A stretch of DNA of 64,000 bases from JAIVJM01 sp963816985 (GCA_963816985.1 CAWFMF010000004.1:2356001-2420000); one strand, 5' to 3'. Positions 45,905 through 55,331 are shown, numbered from the stretch's first letter. Program-made: numbers and translations. Notes: a model not told the origin generated them from the sequence alone.

Positions 45905-46800
45905 TTAGGGAGCGGACGAGAAGGCGAGGTCGGAGATGAGCAGCGCGCCCGTCAGGTTCTGGTCGAACCTGAACTGCACGGAGCGCACGTCCGAGAGGTT
46001 GATGCCGCTGAACGCCGAGACGGGAATGCGTACCGTGTTCAGCACTACTTTCGGGACGGGGCCGGTCGTCCCCGGCGGGTAGAAGAGCGCGGCGGTGTAG
46101 TTGTTGGCGAGCAGGGTCGCCTGCGCGCCCGTCCCGTCGGTCAGGATTACTTTGAAGTTCTGCGCGACGCCGCTCTGGTTGCGCGTGTCGGCGAAGTTGA
46201 CGCTGGCGCGGAACGTGAGCCACTGGAAGCCGCTCACGTCTCGCTGCCCCAAAGGCAGGTCGTTCGTGTAGGTGGCGAGCGCGCTCCAACCCGTGCGCAG
46301 TTGGCTGAGGCCGCGCATGGTAGGGGCGCGCGCGCTCGGCGTCGTGTGCGGCTGCCGCGCGGTGGACTGCGCGGCGGGCAGGCAGTGCTGCGGCTGCGGC
46401 GAGTTGCCGCCGCAGAGGTCGTGCGGCGTCAGTCCCGTCTGCGTCGTCGCCCCGCCCAGAGTGTTCGTCGTCAGGTTGGCCGAGGTGAGCAGGCGGTTAA
46501 CGTCCCTGCGCTTCGTCGCGATGCCGGGCGCGTGGTAGGAGATGTGAAGGTTGGTGGTCTGCGCCGAGGCGGGCGGCGGCGCTTCGCCCGTCAGGACGGG
46601 CAGGAACTGCGTCTCGCCGCCGACGTAGGCGCGCATCACCGCCGAGATGTAGGCGAGCCCCGTCCCTCGCTGCTGCGCGGCGGTCAGGCGCTTGTTGTTC
46701 GCGCCCGTCCCGCAGTGCGCGTCCGCAGTCCCGCCTGAGACGAAGGCATTCCAGTCGTCGGCGGTTCCCGCCGCGAACATCCCCGGCGTCCAGGACGTGG
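45905..46800 (-). pseudogene. C-terminal remnant of a secreted hydrolase-like protein
   Basis: The open frame continues to 46918, but only up to about 46800 does it look like protein (WNAFVSGGTADAHCGTGANN, AYVGGETQFLPVLTGEAPPP, SYHAPGIATKRRDVNRL, LTPHDLCGG, and a beta-rich end VQFRFDQNLTGALLISDLAF). It resembles the C-terminal half of acidobacterial alpha/beta-hydrolase-like exported proteins; the N-terminal catalytic part and signal peptide are missing. The upstream 40 codons are non-protein-like and run into the terminator of the XRE gene. I read it as a truncated gene; the family assignment is tentative. Confidence 0.55.
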
Positions 46801-46886
46801 GGAATAGTGTGTGTATGATATGTGCAGATGTTTGAACCGTGCGAAAACGCAATTCCAACGCTTTGCACACTTCCCGCCGCTTAATG

Positions 46887-46916
46887 GAAAGAGGCCGCTT
46901 TCGGGCGGCCTCTTTC
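46887..46916 (-). terminator. Terminator of the XRE gene
   Basis: GAAAGAGGCCGC pairs with GCGGCCTCTTTC over twelve bases with a short loop. The hairpin starts within the stop codon of the XRE-type gene and, on the minus strand, ends in TTTC. It separates that gene from the truncated hydrolase-like remnant. Confidence 0.7.
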
Positions 46917-47193
46917 ATTTGCGCTTCGACTTGGCTCGCAGCTTGGCGGGTAAGTCCATTTCGTCATCAATCAACACGTCCGTCGAAATCCCTACCAACC
47001 GCGCGTAAGTAAGCAGAGTCGGCAACGGCGGCTCTATCGTTCCCGCTTCATAGCCTGAGACGGCGGCGCGCGAAAGCTTCTCCCTTAAACCCAAGCTGAC
47101 AAGTATCTCGTTCTGAGACATCCCCAACGCCAGCCGGATTTGCAAAAGCTTGGCCGGTAGCCTCTCAGGTTTCGGACGTGCGGAGCGTCCCAT
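46915..47193 (-). CDS. XRE-family HTH transcriptional regulator
   Basis: The 92-residue product is a single lambda-repressor-like domain: LLQIRLALGMSQNEILVSLG (helices 1-2), the recognition region REKLSRAAVSGYEAGTIEPP, and LPTLLTYARLVGISTDVLIDD. A Lys/Arg-rich tail follows. It has no second domain. It lies alone in a gene-poor stretch of decayed sequence, which suggests it arrived with, or survived from, a mobile or lost gene block. Confidence 0.87.
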   Translation of the reverse strand: MGRSARPKPERLPAKLLQIRLALGMSQNEILVSLGLREKLSRAAVSGYEAGTIEPPLPTLLTYARLVGISTDVLIDDEMDLPAKLRAKSKRK

Positions 47194-47344
47194 CAGGAAT
47201 GACCTCCCGACAGAGCGCTCAGAACTGTCTAGTTGTTCAACTTGAGCTTCTCCGGCAGCGCCGTCCGGCCTTGCTTTCTCCTTGTCGCCGTAAGAGAGAT
47301 GGACGGTCCCTCATGCTCAGCAGCACGGTCGAAGCTGACGGCGG

Positions 47345-47734
47345 TTATTGACGTGAGGTCTTCCGATTCGACCCGTAGCCGACGGCCACGTCGTCAATCC
47401 AGATGACGGGCGGCAGGATGTGCAGGGGAACGGGCCGCCCTCGACGTCATGCGGAAGGCCTTCGAGATGGCGCGACGCCACCCGATGTCGACCTCCTGTG
47501 CGCACGCGAGCATCACCTCTACGACGGGGATAGATATTAACCTTAACTGGCCCGCACTCCGTGCCGCGGCCTCAGAGGTTTGCCGGGCGCTCGAAGGATT
47601 TCGGACATGGACATCTCCTGAGCCTTCGGCGAGGCGGGAGGGTCTTGCGCGAGCGCCACGGAGGCGGTCGCGAAGAGCATCAGGAGGGCGCAGGCGACGA
47701 ACAATCCCGTCAGCCGCCGGCGACCTCGCGCATT
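47345..47734 (-). pseudogene. Decayed gene for a secreted protein
   Basis: Reading 47734 to 47543 on the minus strand gives a clear signal peptide (RRRLTGLFVACALLMLFA then TASVALAQ) with no usable start codon, followed by about 30 residues and a stop. Further on, 47417-47345 encodes LPPVIWIDDVAVGYGSNRKTSRQ and a stop, like the end of a jelly-roll or LamG-type exported protein, in a frame that cannot be joined to the first. No intact gene exists from 47194 to 48024; the rest (47735-48024) shows nothing recognisable. Confidence 0.5.
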
Positions 47735-48024
47735 CTATTCAAAGTGCATGAATTCTACTCCTAAAGGTGTGATGGGCCGGGCTTTGTGAGGAGAATGCCG
47801 GTCGTCGCCCGCGCGCGGGGCGTTCGAAGGCGCGCGCCGCACGGGTTCTCGTCCCGGCACGAGCATCCTCGCCCGCTCTGTTTGACACACGAACCCGCAA
47901 GCGGGCGTGCGCGTCACTTCTCAGCCGTCAGCTCTGGTTGAAGTCGGTCTTTGGCCGAGAGTCTGTGAGGGTTCTCGGCAACTGATTCGAGGGCGACACA
48001 AGCTACAAACATCAGCGATGCTTG

Positions 48025-49717
48025 TCAAGCCGCCGGGTCTTTGCGCCGGAGGAGCGGGTTGAAGGCGAGGGCGACGGCGATGACGACGAGCGCGCCGACG
48101 ACGTTGTACCAGAGGAAGGCGATCTTGGTGAAGAAGAAGCAGAGGAGGACGACCGCTTCGCCCACCATCGCGCCGACAAAGGCGGCAGTCCCGCCGACGC
48201 GCTTGAAATAGAAGGCGAGGAGGAAAATGCCGAGGATCGTGCCGTAGAAGAGCGAGCCGAGGCGGTTGACGGCCTCGATGAGCGAGCCGAGCTGGCCCGC
48301 GTACTGCGCGAAGGCGACGGCGAAGAGCCCCCAGAAGACCGTCGCCATTTTCGAGAAGACGAGGTAGTGGCGCTCGCCCGCCTCGCGCCTGAAGAGGCGG
48401 CGGTACACGTCCACGAAGGTCGTCGAGGAGAGGGCGTTCAAGGCCGAGGCGGTCGAGGACATCGAGGCGAAGAAGACCGCCGCGAAGACGAGGCCGACGA
48501 CGCCCGCCGGGAGGTAGTTGATGACGAAGTTGAGGAAGACGTAGTTCGTGTCTTCCGGCTTCGGGTTGTGTTCCTTAATCAACTCAATCGCGCCGCCGCG
48601 AATCCCGTCGGCGCGCGCCTGCGCCGCGCGCAACGATTCGGCTGCCGCTTCCTCGGCCCGCGCGTCGCCCGCCCGCCGCGCCTCGATGAAGCGCCGCGCC
48701 TCCTTCTGCTTCTCCTCGACGGCCACGGCGTACTCGCGCTTCGAGCGCGCGGAACTGTTCGCCGTGCTGACCGGAGCGCGCCCGCTCGGCCTCGACGGGA
48801 TTGAAGAAGACGGGCGGGGCCGTGAACTGGTAGAAGACGAAGACCATCGCGCCGAGGAAGAGGATGAAGAACTGCATCGGCACTTTGACTAAGCCGTTGA
48901 AGAGGAGGCCGAGGCGGCTCTGCGTGACCGACTCGCCCGTGAGGTATCGCTGCACCTGCGACTGGTCGGTGCCGAAGTAGGAGAGCGCGAGGAAGCAGCC
49001 GCCGACGAGCCCCGACCAGAAGTTGTACTGGTTCGTCACGTCGAACGAAAAGTCAATCGCGTTCAGACGACCGAGCTTGCCCGCGACGTGCGCCGCCTCC
49101 GTGAAGGACACGTCCGCCGGGAGCAGCGAGATGATCGTGAAGAAGGCGACGAACATCCCGCCCATGATGATGAGGAACTGCTGAAAGTTCGTGTTGTCCA
49201 CGGCGCGCGCGCCGCCCACCGCCGTGTAGAGCGTGACCGTCCCGCCGATGAGGAAGATGACGACGCGGATGTCCCACCCCATGATGACCGAGAAGATGAC
49301 GGACGGCGCGTAGATGGAGACGCCCGTCGAGAGGCCGCGCTGGACGAGGAAAAGGGAGGCGGCCAGTGTCCGCGTCTTCAAGTCGAAGCGGCCTTCCAGG
49401 TATTCGTATGCCGTGTAGACCTTGAGCCGACGGTAGACGGGAACCGCCGTCACGCACAGGATGACCATCGCCACGGGCAGCCCCAAGTAGAACTGCACGA
49501 AGCGCATGCCGTCGGTAAAGCCCTGCCCCGGCGTGGAGAGGAAGGTGATGGCCGAAGCCTGCGTCGCCATGATGGAGAGCGCGACGTGATGCCAGCGCAT
49601 CTGTCTGTCGGCGACGAGGAAGTCGTCGAGGTCGCGCGTCCGCCGCCCCTTCCAGAGCCCGTAGAGCACGACTCCGGCGAGCGACGCGCACAAAACCGTC
49701 CAGTCGAGTGGCCTCAT
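48025..49717 (-). pseudogene. Sodium:solute symporter (SSS family), interrupted by a frameshift
   Basis: The N-terminal frame (ATG 49717) encodes about nine membrane segments with SSS motifs (DDFLVADRQMRWHHVALSIMATQASAITFLSTPG, TAVGGARAVDNTNFQQFLIIMGG). At about 48735-48745, after QHGEQFRALE, the protein continues in another frame (SKREYAVAVEEKQKEARRF), which holds the remaining segments to 48025 (VGLVFAAVFFASMSSTASALNALSSTTF). The join needs a one-base change in a charged cytoplasmic loop. Both halves are well conserved, so a recent mutation or an assembly indel is likely. The solute is unknown. Confidence 0.8.
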
Positions 49718-49878
49718 GCGAACGCCCGCGTGAAGAGGTAGAAGAGCACGACGAGGACGGCGAGGTTGACGAGCACGACCGCGTACAAAGTCGTCCAGCT
49801 CCGACCGAAGGGCGGCTGCTCGTCGGTCGCCCGCGCCGCGTCAGCCGTGGTTTGTTCCGTGTTCGTCTCTCTCTTCAT
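49714..49878 (-). CDS. 54-residue single-span protein, probable symporter partner
   Basis: ATG 49878 opens a 54-residue frame: a polar N-terminus (MKRETNTEQTTADAARATD), SWTTLYAVVLVNLAVLVVLF as the membrane segment, and YLFTRAFA at the end. Its TGA overlaps the symporter ATG (ATGA), a junction typical of translational coupling. Small one-span proteins encoded directly before SSS symporters are known in several phyla. A role as accessory subunit is inferred. No Shine-Dalgarno sequence stands out; the AT-rich 49915-49945 upstream may hold the promoter. Confidence 0.7.
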   Translation of the reverse strand: MKRETNTEQTTADAARATDEQPPFGRSWTTLYAVVLVNLAVLVVLFYLFTRAFA

Positions 49879-49945
49879 GCGTTTGTCCGTTGGCCGTCCC
49901 TCAAAGGTTTAGAGCGTTGAATAAAATATTAGACGTTGAATAAAT

Positions 49946-50018
49946 CTGTAGGGGCAGGGCTTGTCCCTGCCCGCTTCTTTCGCAACCACACGGGCAGGGA
50001 CAAGCCCTGCCCCTACAG
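49946..50018. repeat. Palindromic repeat, family C, copy 2
   Basis: Arms 49946-49973 and 49991-50018 are exact 28-base complements (CTGTAGGGGCAGGGCTTGTC type) with a 17-base loop. The core matches copy 1 at 34003-34095. It directly follows the GNAT gene's stop on the minus strand and can act as a transcript end. Confidence 0.9.
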
Positions 50019-50023
50019 TTTTG

Positions 50024-50548
50024 TCAGATGCTCTTCACGTCTCCCCACCCGTACCCGATTTCGGCGAGCGACACATCGCCGCGCTCAATCGTCTTCTCGC
50101 GGACACGCGCGCCGCCGAGCGCCTCGTAAAAGCGACACGCCGGATTCGCCGCCAAAACCCACACGAGCATCGAGCGGAAGCCTTCGCGCGCGAGCCTTTC
50201 CGCGACCGCGCGGACGAGACGGCGGCCCGCGCCCTCTCGGTGGTGCGCGCCGAGGACGTAGATGGCGTAAAGCTCGCCGTCGTAGTCCGCATCCGCCTCA
50301 CGTTCGGGGCCGCCCGAAGCGAAGCCGAAGACGCGCCCGCCGTCTTCCACGGCGACGTAGACGAACTCCGCGCCGCCCTCCTCGCCGAGCGTCTTCGACC
50401 AGTTGCCGAGACGCCTCTCGTAAGTCATCTCGTCCACCAACGCGTCGGGCAGAAGCCCTCTGTACGTCGCGCGCGAGCTTTCGATGTGGACGCGCGCAAT
50501 CTCGGCGGCGTCATCCAAAGTCGCTTCTCTAATGATGAAGCCCTGCAT
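50024..50548 (-). CDS. GNAT family N-acetyltransferase
   Basis: The 174-residue product shows the GNAT pattern: IREATLDDAAEIARVHIESSRATYRGLLP at the N-terminus, VFGFASGGPE in strand 4, the acetyl-CoA loop ELYAIYVLGAHHREGAGRRLVRAV, and NPACRFYEALGGARV near the end. It acetylates an amine; the substrate is unknown. It starts 35 bases after the stop of the PIG-L gene, so the two are probably co-transcribed. Confidence 0.88.
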   Translation of the reverse strand: MQGFIIREATLDDAAEIARVHIESSRATYRGLLPDALVDEMTYERRLGNWSKTLGEEGGAEFVYVAVEDGGRVFGFASGGPEREADADYDGELYAIYVLGAHHREGAGRRLVRAVAERLAREGFRSMLVWVLAANPACRFYEALGGARVREKTIERGDVSLAEIGYGWGDVKSI

Positions 50549-50583
50549 CGTGCGGCCCGTGCTTCAGTCGAAGAAGAAGTCGC

Positions 50584-53085
50584 TTACTTCTTCCCCGCCG
50601 AGATGAGGTTGACGAAGAGGCGATACGCGCCGGGGACGCCCGCCGGGAGCTGCCGGAACCACGCGAGCGAGGTGTAAACATAAGTGCCCCGCCCGTGGCG
50701 CGCGACGAGCGTCGAGCCCGCCTTGTCCGGCTCGCCGGGGTCGTGGCTGGCGAAGAGCGTCTGGTAGCGCGCGTCCCACTCCGAAGGGAAGTTGAGGCCG
50801 CGCTCCTGCACCCAGCCCTCGAAGTCGGCGGGCGTGATGCGGTTCGGCTCGTTTAAGAGTGTGTCCTGCGGAGCGAGAACTTTGACGGGCGCTTCCTCGA
50901 CCGTGACGCGCTCCTGCGAGAGCTTCAAGGGGTACGGGCCTAAGGAGAAGGTTTCGAGCGCGCGGTCGTTGGTGTTGTACTGCACGACGTAAGTCCCGCC
51001 GCGCTCGACGTATTCCAGAAGTCGCTTCTGCTGACGGCGGAGAGCCGCGCGCGTGTTGTAGGCGCGCACGCCCGCAATCACGGCGTCGAATTTTTGGAGG
51101 TCGCCGTTCTCCAACTCTTCGTCCGAAAGCAGCGCCACGTCGTAACCGACCTGACGGAGCGCCTCCGGTATCTCGTCGCCCGAACCCATGACGTAGCCGA
51201 CCGAGGTTCCGCGCCGCCGCACGTCAACGCGCACGAGCCGCGCCGACGCTTCGGGGAAGAGCGTCTGCCGCGTGATGTGCGGGTAGTCAATCTCTGTGAA
51301 GCCGTTGGAGAGGAGTTGCCCGCTTGCCGTCTCGAACTCCGCCGCGAGCGTGCCCTGCGAGTTTGTCTCCGGGGGCGTGACGTTGAAGGCGGCCTTGAAC
51401 TCTTCGTCCCTGCTCCTGAGCTTGACGGGCAGGGACGCCGGCTCTGAAGACCAACCGGCGGGGAGCTTGAGCCGCAGAGTGCCGGTGGTCTCGGCGTTGA
51501 CGTTGCTCCGCAGAGTTATCCGCACCTGCTTGGGCGCGCGTTCGGGGAAGACGAGGACTCGCTCGGAGAGGTTGACGGCGACGGGCGGGACGACGGCGAC
51601 GGGCCTGTACAACTCGCCCTGCACGCGGTCAGTCCAGCGGAAGAGGACGGGCAGTTCGAGACTGAATTGATAGCCTTCGGCTCCCGCCGCCAGCACCACG
51701 CGCACGCGCATCGGGCGGAGGGGCGAAGGCTCGCCGACGAGGGCTTGGTCTTCGACGGCGAAGAGCCCTGCGCCCGGCTCTTTTCGCAGCCAGTAGGGCT
51801 GGCTGTAATCCTGCGGGGCGGTAGAAATGATCTCCGCCGTCAACGGTCGGTTGTTCTTGAGTTGCACACTCTCGCCTCGTAACGACGCGCCGGGTGTCGT
51901 GGCAAGTACGAAGAGCAGCGGGAATTCGGAGCGGTTGACGAGCGTGAGTTTAACTTTCACGGGCGCGCCCGGCGTCGCGTAAGGCTCGTCGGCGACGGCC
52001 TCGGCCCACAGTCCCGCGCAGGAGCGAATCACCGCCGAGAGTTGTTCGCGCTTCGCTTCGAGTAGCGAGTCGTCTTGCGGCAGCTTGTTCAACTCGCGGT
52101 GCGCGCTGAGGAGCAGGGGCAGAACTCCTTGCGGGTTCGACGCGCTGTACTCGCGCGCGGCTTGTTGAAGGAGTTGCCCCACGGCCTCGCCGCCCTCGAC
52201 GCGTCGCCAGCTCAAGTCCACGCCGTCGAAGATGTCAGAGCGCGCTTCTTCGCCCGCGAGGTGCGCGAAGTAGTTGACGGAAGTGCCGCGCCTTTCGGCG
52301 GAGCCGAAGCCCTGACTCTTGTGCTGGCTCCGGCTCTGCGCCGCAATCTCCGTGTAGGACTTTCCGAGCAGAGCGTTATACGCGCCGACATCGGCGCTCG
52401 AAGGCATCTTGTCCGCGTCCTTCGGTCGCTCGCCCCCGCGCGAGAAGACGTTCCACAAAAGTCGCTTCGGCTTCCAAACTTTGACGTAGCGGAGTTGTTC
52501 GGGGAAGCGTGTGGCGTCTCCGGCGGCGTCGAACGCTTCGCGCGCGAGGATGGCCGAGGCCGTGTGCTGGCCGTGCCCGCCCTCGCCGGTCGAAGGGAAG
52601 CGCGTGATGATGACATCCGGACGAAAGCGGCGGATGACCCACACCACGTCGGCGAGCGCCGCCTCTCGCCCCCAGATGCGCAGGGCTTCCTCCGGCGACT
52701 TCGTGAAGCCGAAGTCAACGGCGCGCGTGAAGAACTGCTCCGCGCCGTCAACGCGCCGCGCGGCGAGCAACTCCTGCGTGCGCAAGAGGCCGAGCAGCGC
52801 GCCCTTCTCCGTGCCGATAAGGTTCTGCCCGCCGTCGCCGCGCGTCACCGAAAGGTAAGCGGCCCGCACCCCGCGCTCGTTGGCGAGGTAGGCGAGGAGA
52901 GCCGTGTTCTCGTCGTCCGGGTGCGCCGCGACGTAGAGCGCGCTCCCTAACACAGACAGCTTCTTCAACGTGAGCTGCGTCTCCGACGCGCTCAGAACGG
53001 CGTCGGGCTGCGCGCGCGCGGAGACGCAAAAGATTGAGAGCAGGAGGACGGCGGTGCTGAAGAGACGAGGCGAAGAATTATTCAT
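50584..53085 (-). CDS. Secreted PIG-L (LmbE-like) deacetylase, large multidomain form
   Basis: The 833-residue product has a signal peptide (LFSTAVLLLSIFCVSARAQ) and an N-terminal PIG-L domain: the zinc motif AAHPDDENT, LSVTRGDGGQN, DVIITRFPSTGEGGHGQH. A middle region has NPCBM/NEW-like beta domains (VKVKLTLVNRSEFPLLF, RVLVFPERAPKQVRITLRSN). A C-terminal class-I-glutamine-amidotransferase-like fold follows (YDVALLSDEELENGDLQKFDAVIAGVRAYNTR). The family removes N-acetyl groups from GlcNAc-type sugars. I chose ATG 53085; longer frames run into the palindrome at 53212. It precedes the GNAT gene. Confidence 0.87.
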   Translation of the reverse strand: MNNSSPRLFSTAVLLLSIFCVSARAQPDAVLSASETQLTLKKLSVLGSALYVAAHPDDENTALLAYLANERGVRAAYLSVTRGDGGQNLIGTEKGALLGLLRTQELLAARRVDGAEQFFTRAVDFGFTKSPEEALRIWGREAALADVVWVIRRFRPDVIITRFPSTGEGGHGQHTASAILAREAFDAAGDATRFPEQLRYVKVWKPKRLLWNVFSRGGERPKDADKMPSSADVGAYNALLGKSYTEIAAQSRSQHKSQGFGSAERRGTSVNYFAHLAGEEARSDIFDGVDLSWRRVEGGEAVGQLLQQAAREYSASNPQGVLPLLLSAHRELNKLPQDDSLLEAKREQLSAVIRSCAGLWAEAVADEPYATPGAPVKVKLTLVNRSEFPLLFVLATTPGASLRGESVQLKNNRPLTAEIISTAPQDYSQPYWLRKEPGAGLFAVEDQALVGEPSPLRPMRVRVVLAAGAEGYQFSLELPVLFRWTDRVQGELYRPVAVVPPVAVNLSERVLVFPERAPKQVRITLRSNVNAETTGTLRLKLPAGWSSEPASLPVKLRSRDEEFKAAFNVTPPETNSQGTLAAEFETASGQLLSNGFTEIDYPHITRQTLFPEASARLVRVDVRRRGTSVGYVMGSGDEIPEALRQVGYDVALLSDEELENGDLQKFDAVIAGVRAYNTRAALRRQQKRLLEYVERGGTYVVQYNTNDRALETFSLGPYPLKLSQERVTVEEAPVKVLAPQDTLLNEPNRITPADFEGWVQERGLNFPSEWDARYQTLFASHDPGEPDKAGSTLVARHGRGTYVYTSLAWFRQLPAGVPGAYRLFVNLISAGKK

Positions 53086-53211
53086 GGAGCGTTGACCGGC
53101 GGACAGGCAAACGAGTTTCGTGCTTGAGTTCAATGCCCGTCTATTCTTCCGAAAACCCCGCGGCAGGGTCAACCGCGCGGATGTAAAAAAGTTGTGATGC
53201 CGTTCTGAAAT

Positions 53212-53422
53212 CCCCGCAGGGGATGAAGGCAATAGCCGGGGGCAAGTGCGAAAGCACGCCGCCCCCGGAAAGAGCAGGGAAAAATATTTCGACCCTGAAG
53301 GGGTCGCACCGCAATGCACGTCTGCGACCCTTCAGGGTCGAAATATTTTATTGACGTTCGACCGGGGGCGGCGCTCACTCGCGTTCGCTTGCCCCCGGCT
53401 ATTGCCTTTCGCCCTTTCAGGG
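53212..53422. repeat. Palindromic repeat, family B relative
   Basis: The outer arms (GAAGGCAATAGCCGGGGGCA at 53225-53245 and complement 53388-53409) and inner arms (AAAATATTTCGACCCTGAAGGGGTCGCA at 53281-53308 and complement 53322-53349) form a nested palindrome with GCCGGGGG cores as in 15341-15603. Its right end contributes the TGA stop of the TPR lipoprotein gene at 53417. Confidence 0.85.
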
Positions 53423-54217
53423 CGCAGGGGTCGGGGCGGGCGCGGGCGCACTCGGTCGTGTGTTGGAGTTGCCGTTGCCGTTAACGTTACCGTTGAGGTT
53501 GCCGTTGGCGTTCGTGTTGCGTGCCTGCTCCTTGCGCTGCTTCTCAAGGTTCTTGAGGAAGGCTTCGCGGCGTTCGAGCCCCGGCTTGGCCTTCTCCAGC
53601 GCGTCGCTCGCGGGGAAATAGTCGGGGTTGATTTCCAGAGCCTTATTGAAGGCGGTGATGGCCTCCTTGTACTGCGCGAGCTTGTAGTGCGCGAGGCCCA
53701 ACTCGTAATACTTGTCGTCGTCCTCTTCGGGCGAGTTGCGCACCGCCTCTTTGAAGAACTTGACCGACTGGTCGTACTTGCCGAGCTTGCCGTAGATCAG
53801 ACCGAGGAAGAACTGCGCGTCGGAGTTCTTCGGCTCCTTGTCGAGAATCTTCTCGTAGAGCTTGACCGCCGCCTCGAAGGATTTTTCCGACTCTTCGTCC
53901 TGCCCGACGACGGCGTAGGCGAGGCCGAGACGGTAGTGCGCCTCGGCGAAGTCGGGGTCGAGCCGCGCGGCCTCCTTGAAAGCCTCGACCGCCTCGTCGT
54001 CGCGGTCGCCGCGGTAGGCCTCAATGCCGCGTTGGAACTCGGCCTGCGCGTCGCCGCTCGCGGGCGGGACGGTCGTGCCCGTCGCAGGAGTCGGCGAAGC
54101 CTGCGCGGTGTTGTCGGAAGCGGTGTTCGCGTCCGCCCCTCGCTTGAAGTAGGCGCAGCCGGAGAGTGCGAACGCAAAAATGAAAGAGGCCGAAAGTGCG
54201 AAGACGAATGATTTCAT
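53417..54217 (-). CDS. TPR-repeat lipoprotein
   Basis: The 266-residue product has a lipoprotein signal (ALSASFIFAFALSGC) and a Thr/Ala-rich linker. About five TPR units follow (EFQRGIEAYRGDRDDEAVEAFKEAARLDPDFAEAHYRLG, GLAHYKLAQYKEAITAFNKALEINPDY). The end is low-complexity, first Asn/Gly (NTNANGNLNGNVNGNGNSN), then Pro/Ala. It should be anchored at the outer membrane as a scaffold. The last residues and the stop come from the adjoining palindrome (GCCCTGAAAGGGC). It is divergent from the gene at 54409. Confidence 0.87.
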   Translation of the reverse strand: MKSFVFALSASFIFAFALSGCAYFKRGADANTASDNTAQASPTPATGTTVPPASGDAQAEFQRGIEAYRGDRDDEAVEAFKEAARLDPDFAEAHYRLGLAYAVVGQDEESEKSFEAAVKLYEKILDKEPKNSDAQFFLGLIYGKLGKYDQSVKFFKEAVRNSPEEDDDKYYELGLAHYKLAQYKEAITAFNKALEINPDYFPASDALEKAKPGLERREAFLKNLEKQRKEQARNTNANGNLNGNVNGNGNSNTRPSAPAPAPTPAP

Positions 54218-54408
54218 GCTTGTAATGTTTCCGTGGTGGGCTTTTCGCCAGACGTATCTACGCCAAAAGTGCCGGGGAGTCAAACTCATTCTGCCACGTC
54301 ACGGCGCGTTCTTTAAGCGGCCCCGCGAAGGGTTTGGACTGGTTGTTGCTTTGAAGGATTGTCTTGCGGGGAAAAGTGTATCGGTTGAAGTCAGGGGGCG
54401 GAGCGAAT

Positions 54409-55245
54409 ATGGAGCGCATGGGACCAGACAGACACGTAAGCCCTTCGGACGAAACGATTCCGATTGACACCGAGCAGACCGTCGTCACGCCGCGCTTCGA
54501 CCAGAAATCAATACAGTCGGCGCAGCCCGCCGTCCCGCTCGACGCGCGGAAGACGGCGAAGAGACGCACGAGTCCCGCCGCCTTCGTCGCGCTCTGCGTC
54601 GTCGCAGGAATCGCGGGCGGGCTGCTCGGCGCGTTCGTGCTCTCGTATTATCAGAGGAATAACGCACGGCCCGCCGCCGTCAACACCAACACCGTCGCCG
54701 AAGCGACGCCCGCGCCGACCGCTGCCGAAGCGGCGACGAGTCAGACCGTTGACGCGCCGACGCCGAATGCTCCCGCCGCGACGACGGAGACAGGGACGCC
54801 GAATGCGCAGATAGTCGAGAGGCCGGAAGATGCCGCGCCGACCTCCGAGCAAGTCGCGCCGGACGCGGACTCGCAGGCGGTTCTGCGCGGCGCGCTCGGC
54901 GAGTGGATCGCGGCGACCAACGCGCGCGACATCTCGAAGCAGATGAGCTTCTACAACACGAAGGTCAACGCCTTCTACCTCTCGCGCAACGCCTCGCGCG
55001 AGGCCGTGCGCGCGGAGAAGGCGCGCGTCCTCGGACGCGCCGAGACGGTGGACGTGCGCGCGGGCGAGCCCGACATCCGCCTCAGCCGCGACGGTCAAAC
55101 CGCCACCATGCGCTTCCGCAAAAAGTACGCCATCACCGGCGGCGTGGACGAGCGGCGCGGCGAAGTCCTTCAGGAACTCCGTTGGCAGCGCACCCGCGAC
55201 GGCTGGAAAATCGTCAGCGAGCGCGACCTCCGAGTGCTTCAATAA
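54409..55245 (+). CDS. Single-span membrane protein with C-terminal NTF2-like domain
   Basis: The 278-residue product has a polar N-terminus, a membrane segment (AAFVALCVVAGIAGGLLGAFVLSYY) and a Thr/Ala/Pro linker of about 90 residues. A domain of about 110 residues follows that resembles SnoaL/NTF2-like folds (LRGALGEWIAATNARDISKQMSFY, RAGEPDIRLSRDGQTATMRFRKKY, LQELRWQRTRDGWKIVSERDLRVL). Similar domains end many envelope proteins with L,D-transpeptidase or regulatory partners. Function unknown. GGAG lies before ATG 54409. A heptamer palindrome follows directly. Confidence 0.75.
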   Translation: MERMGPDRHVSPSDETIPIDTEQTVVTPRFDQKSIQSAQPAVPLDARKTAKRRTSPAAFVALCVVAGIAGGLLGAFVLSYYQRNNARPAAVNTNTVAEATPAPTAAEAATSQTVDAPTPNAPAATTETGTPNAQIVERPEDAAPTSEQVAPDADSQAVLRGALGEWIAATNARDISKQMSFYNTKVNAFYLSRNASREAVRAEKARVLGRAETVDVRAGEPDIRLSRDGQTATMRFRKKYAITGGVDERRGEVLQELRWQRTRDGWKIVSERDLRVLQ

Positions 55246-55331
55246 AGGAGGAAGTTTTCAGTAGACAGTTTTCAGTTTTCAGTTCTGGTCTTAACTGAAA
55301 ACTGAAAACTGTCTACTGAAAACTTCCTCCT
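55246..55331. repeat. Heptamer palindrome (CAGTTTT units), perfect 39-bp arms
   Basis: The arms 55246-55284 and 55293-55331 are exact complements built from CAGTTTT units, with an eight-base loop. It starts on the base after the stop at 55245 and can act as a terminator or as a 3' stabiliser. It lies 65 bases before the next gene. Confidence 0.9.

Noticed and set aside
53212..53422. Insertion sequence or MITE with terminal repeats
   Set aside because: There is no transposase and I see no target-site duplication; the element is palindromic throughout, more like REP/BIME-type repeats.
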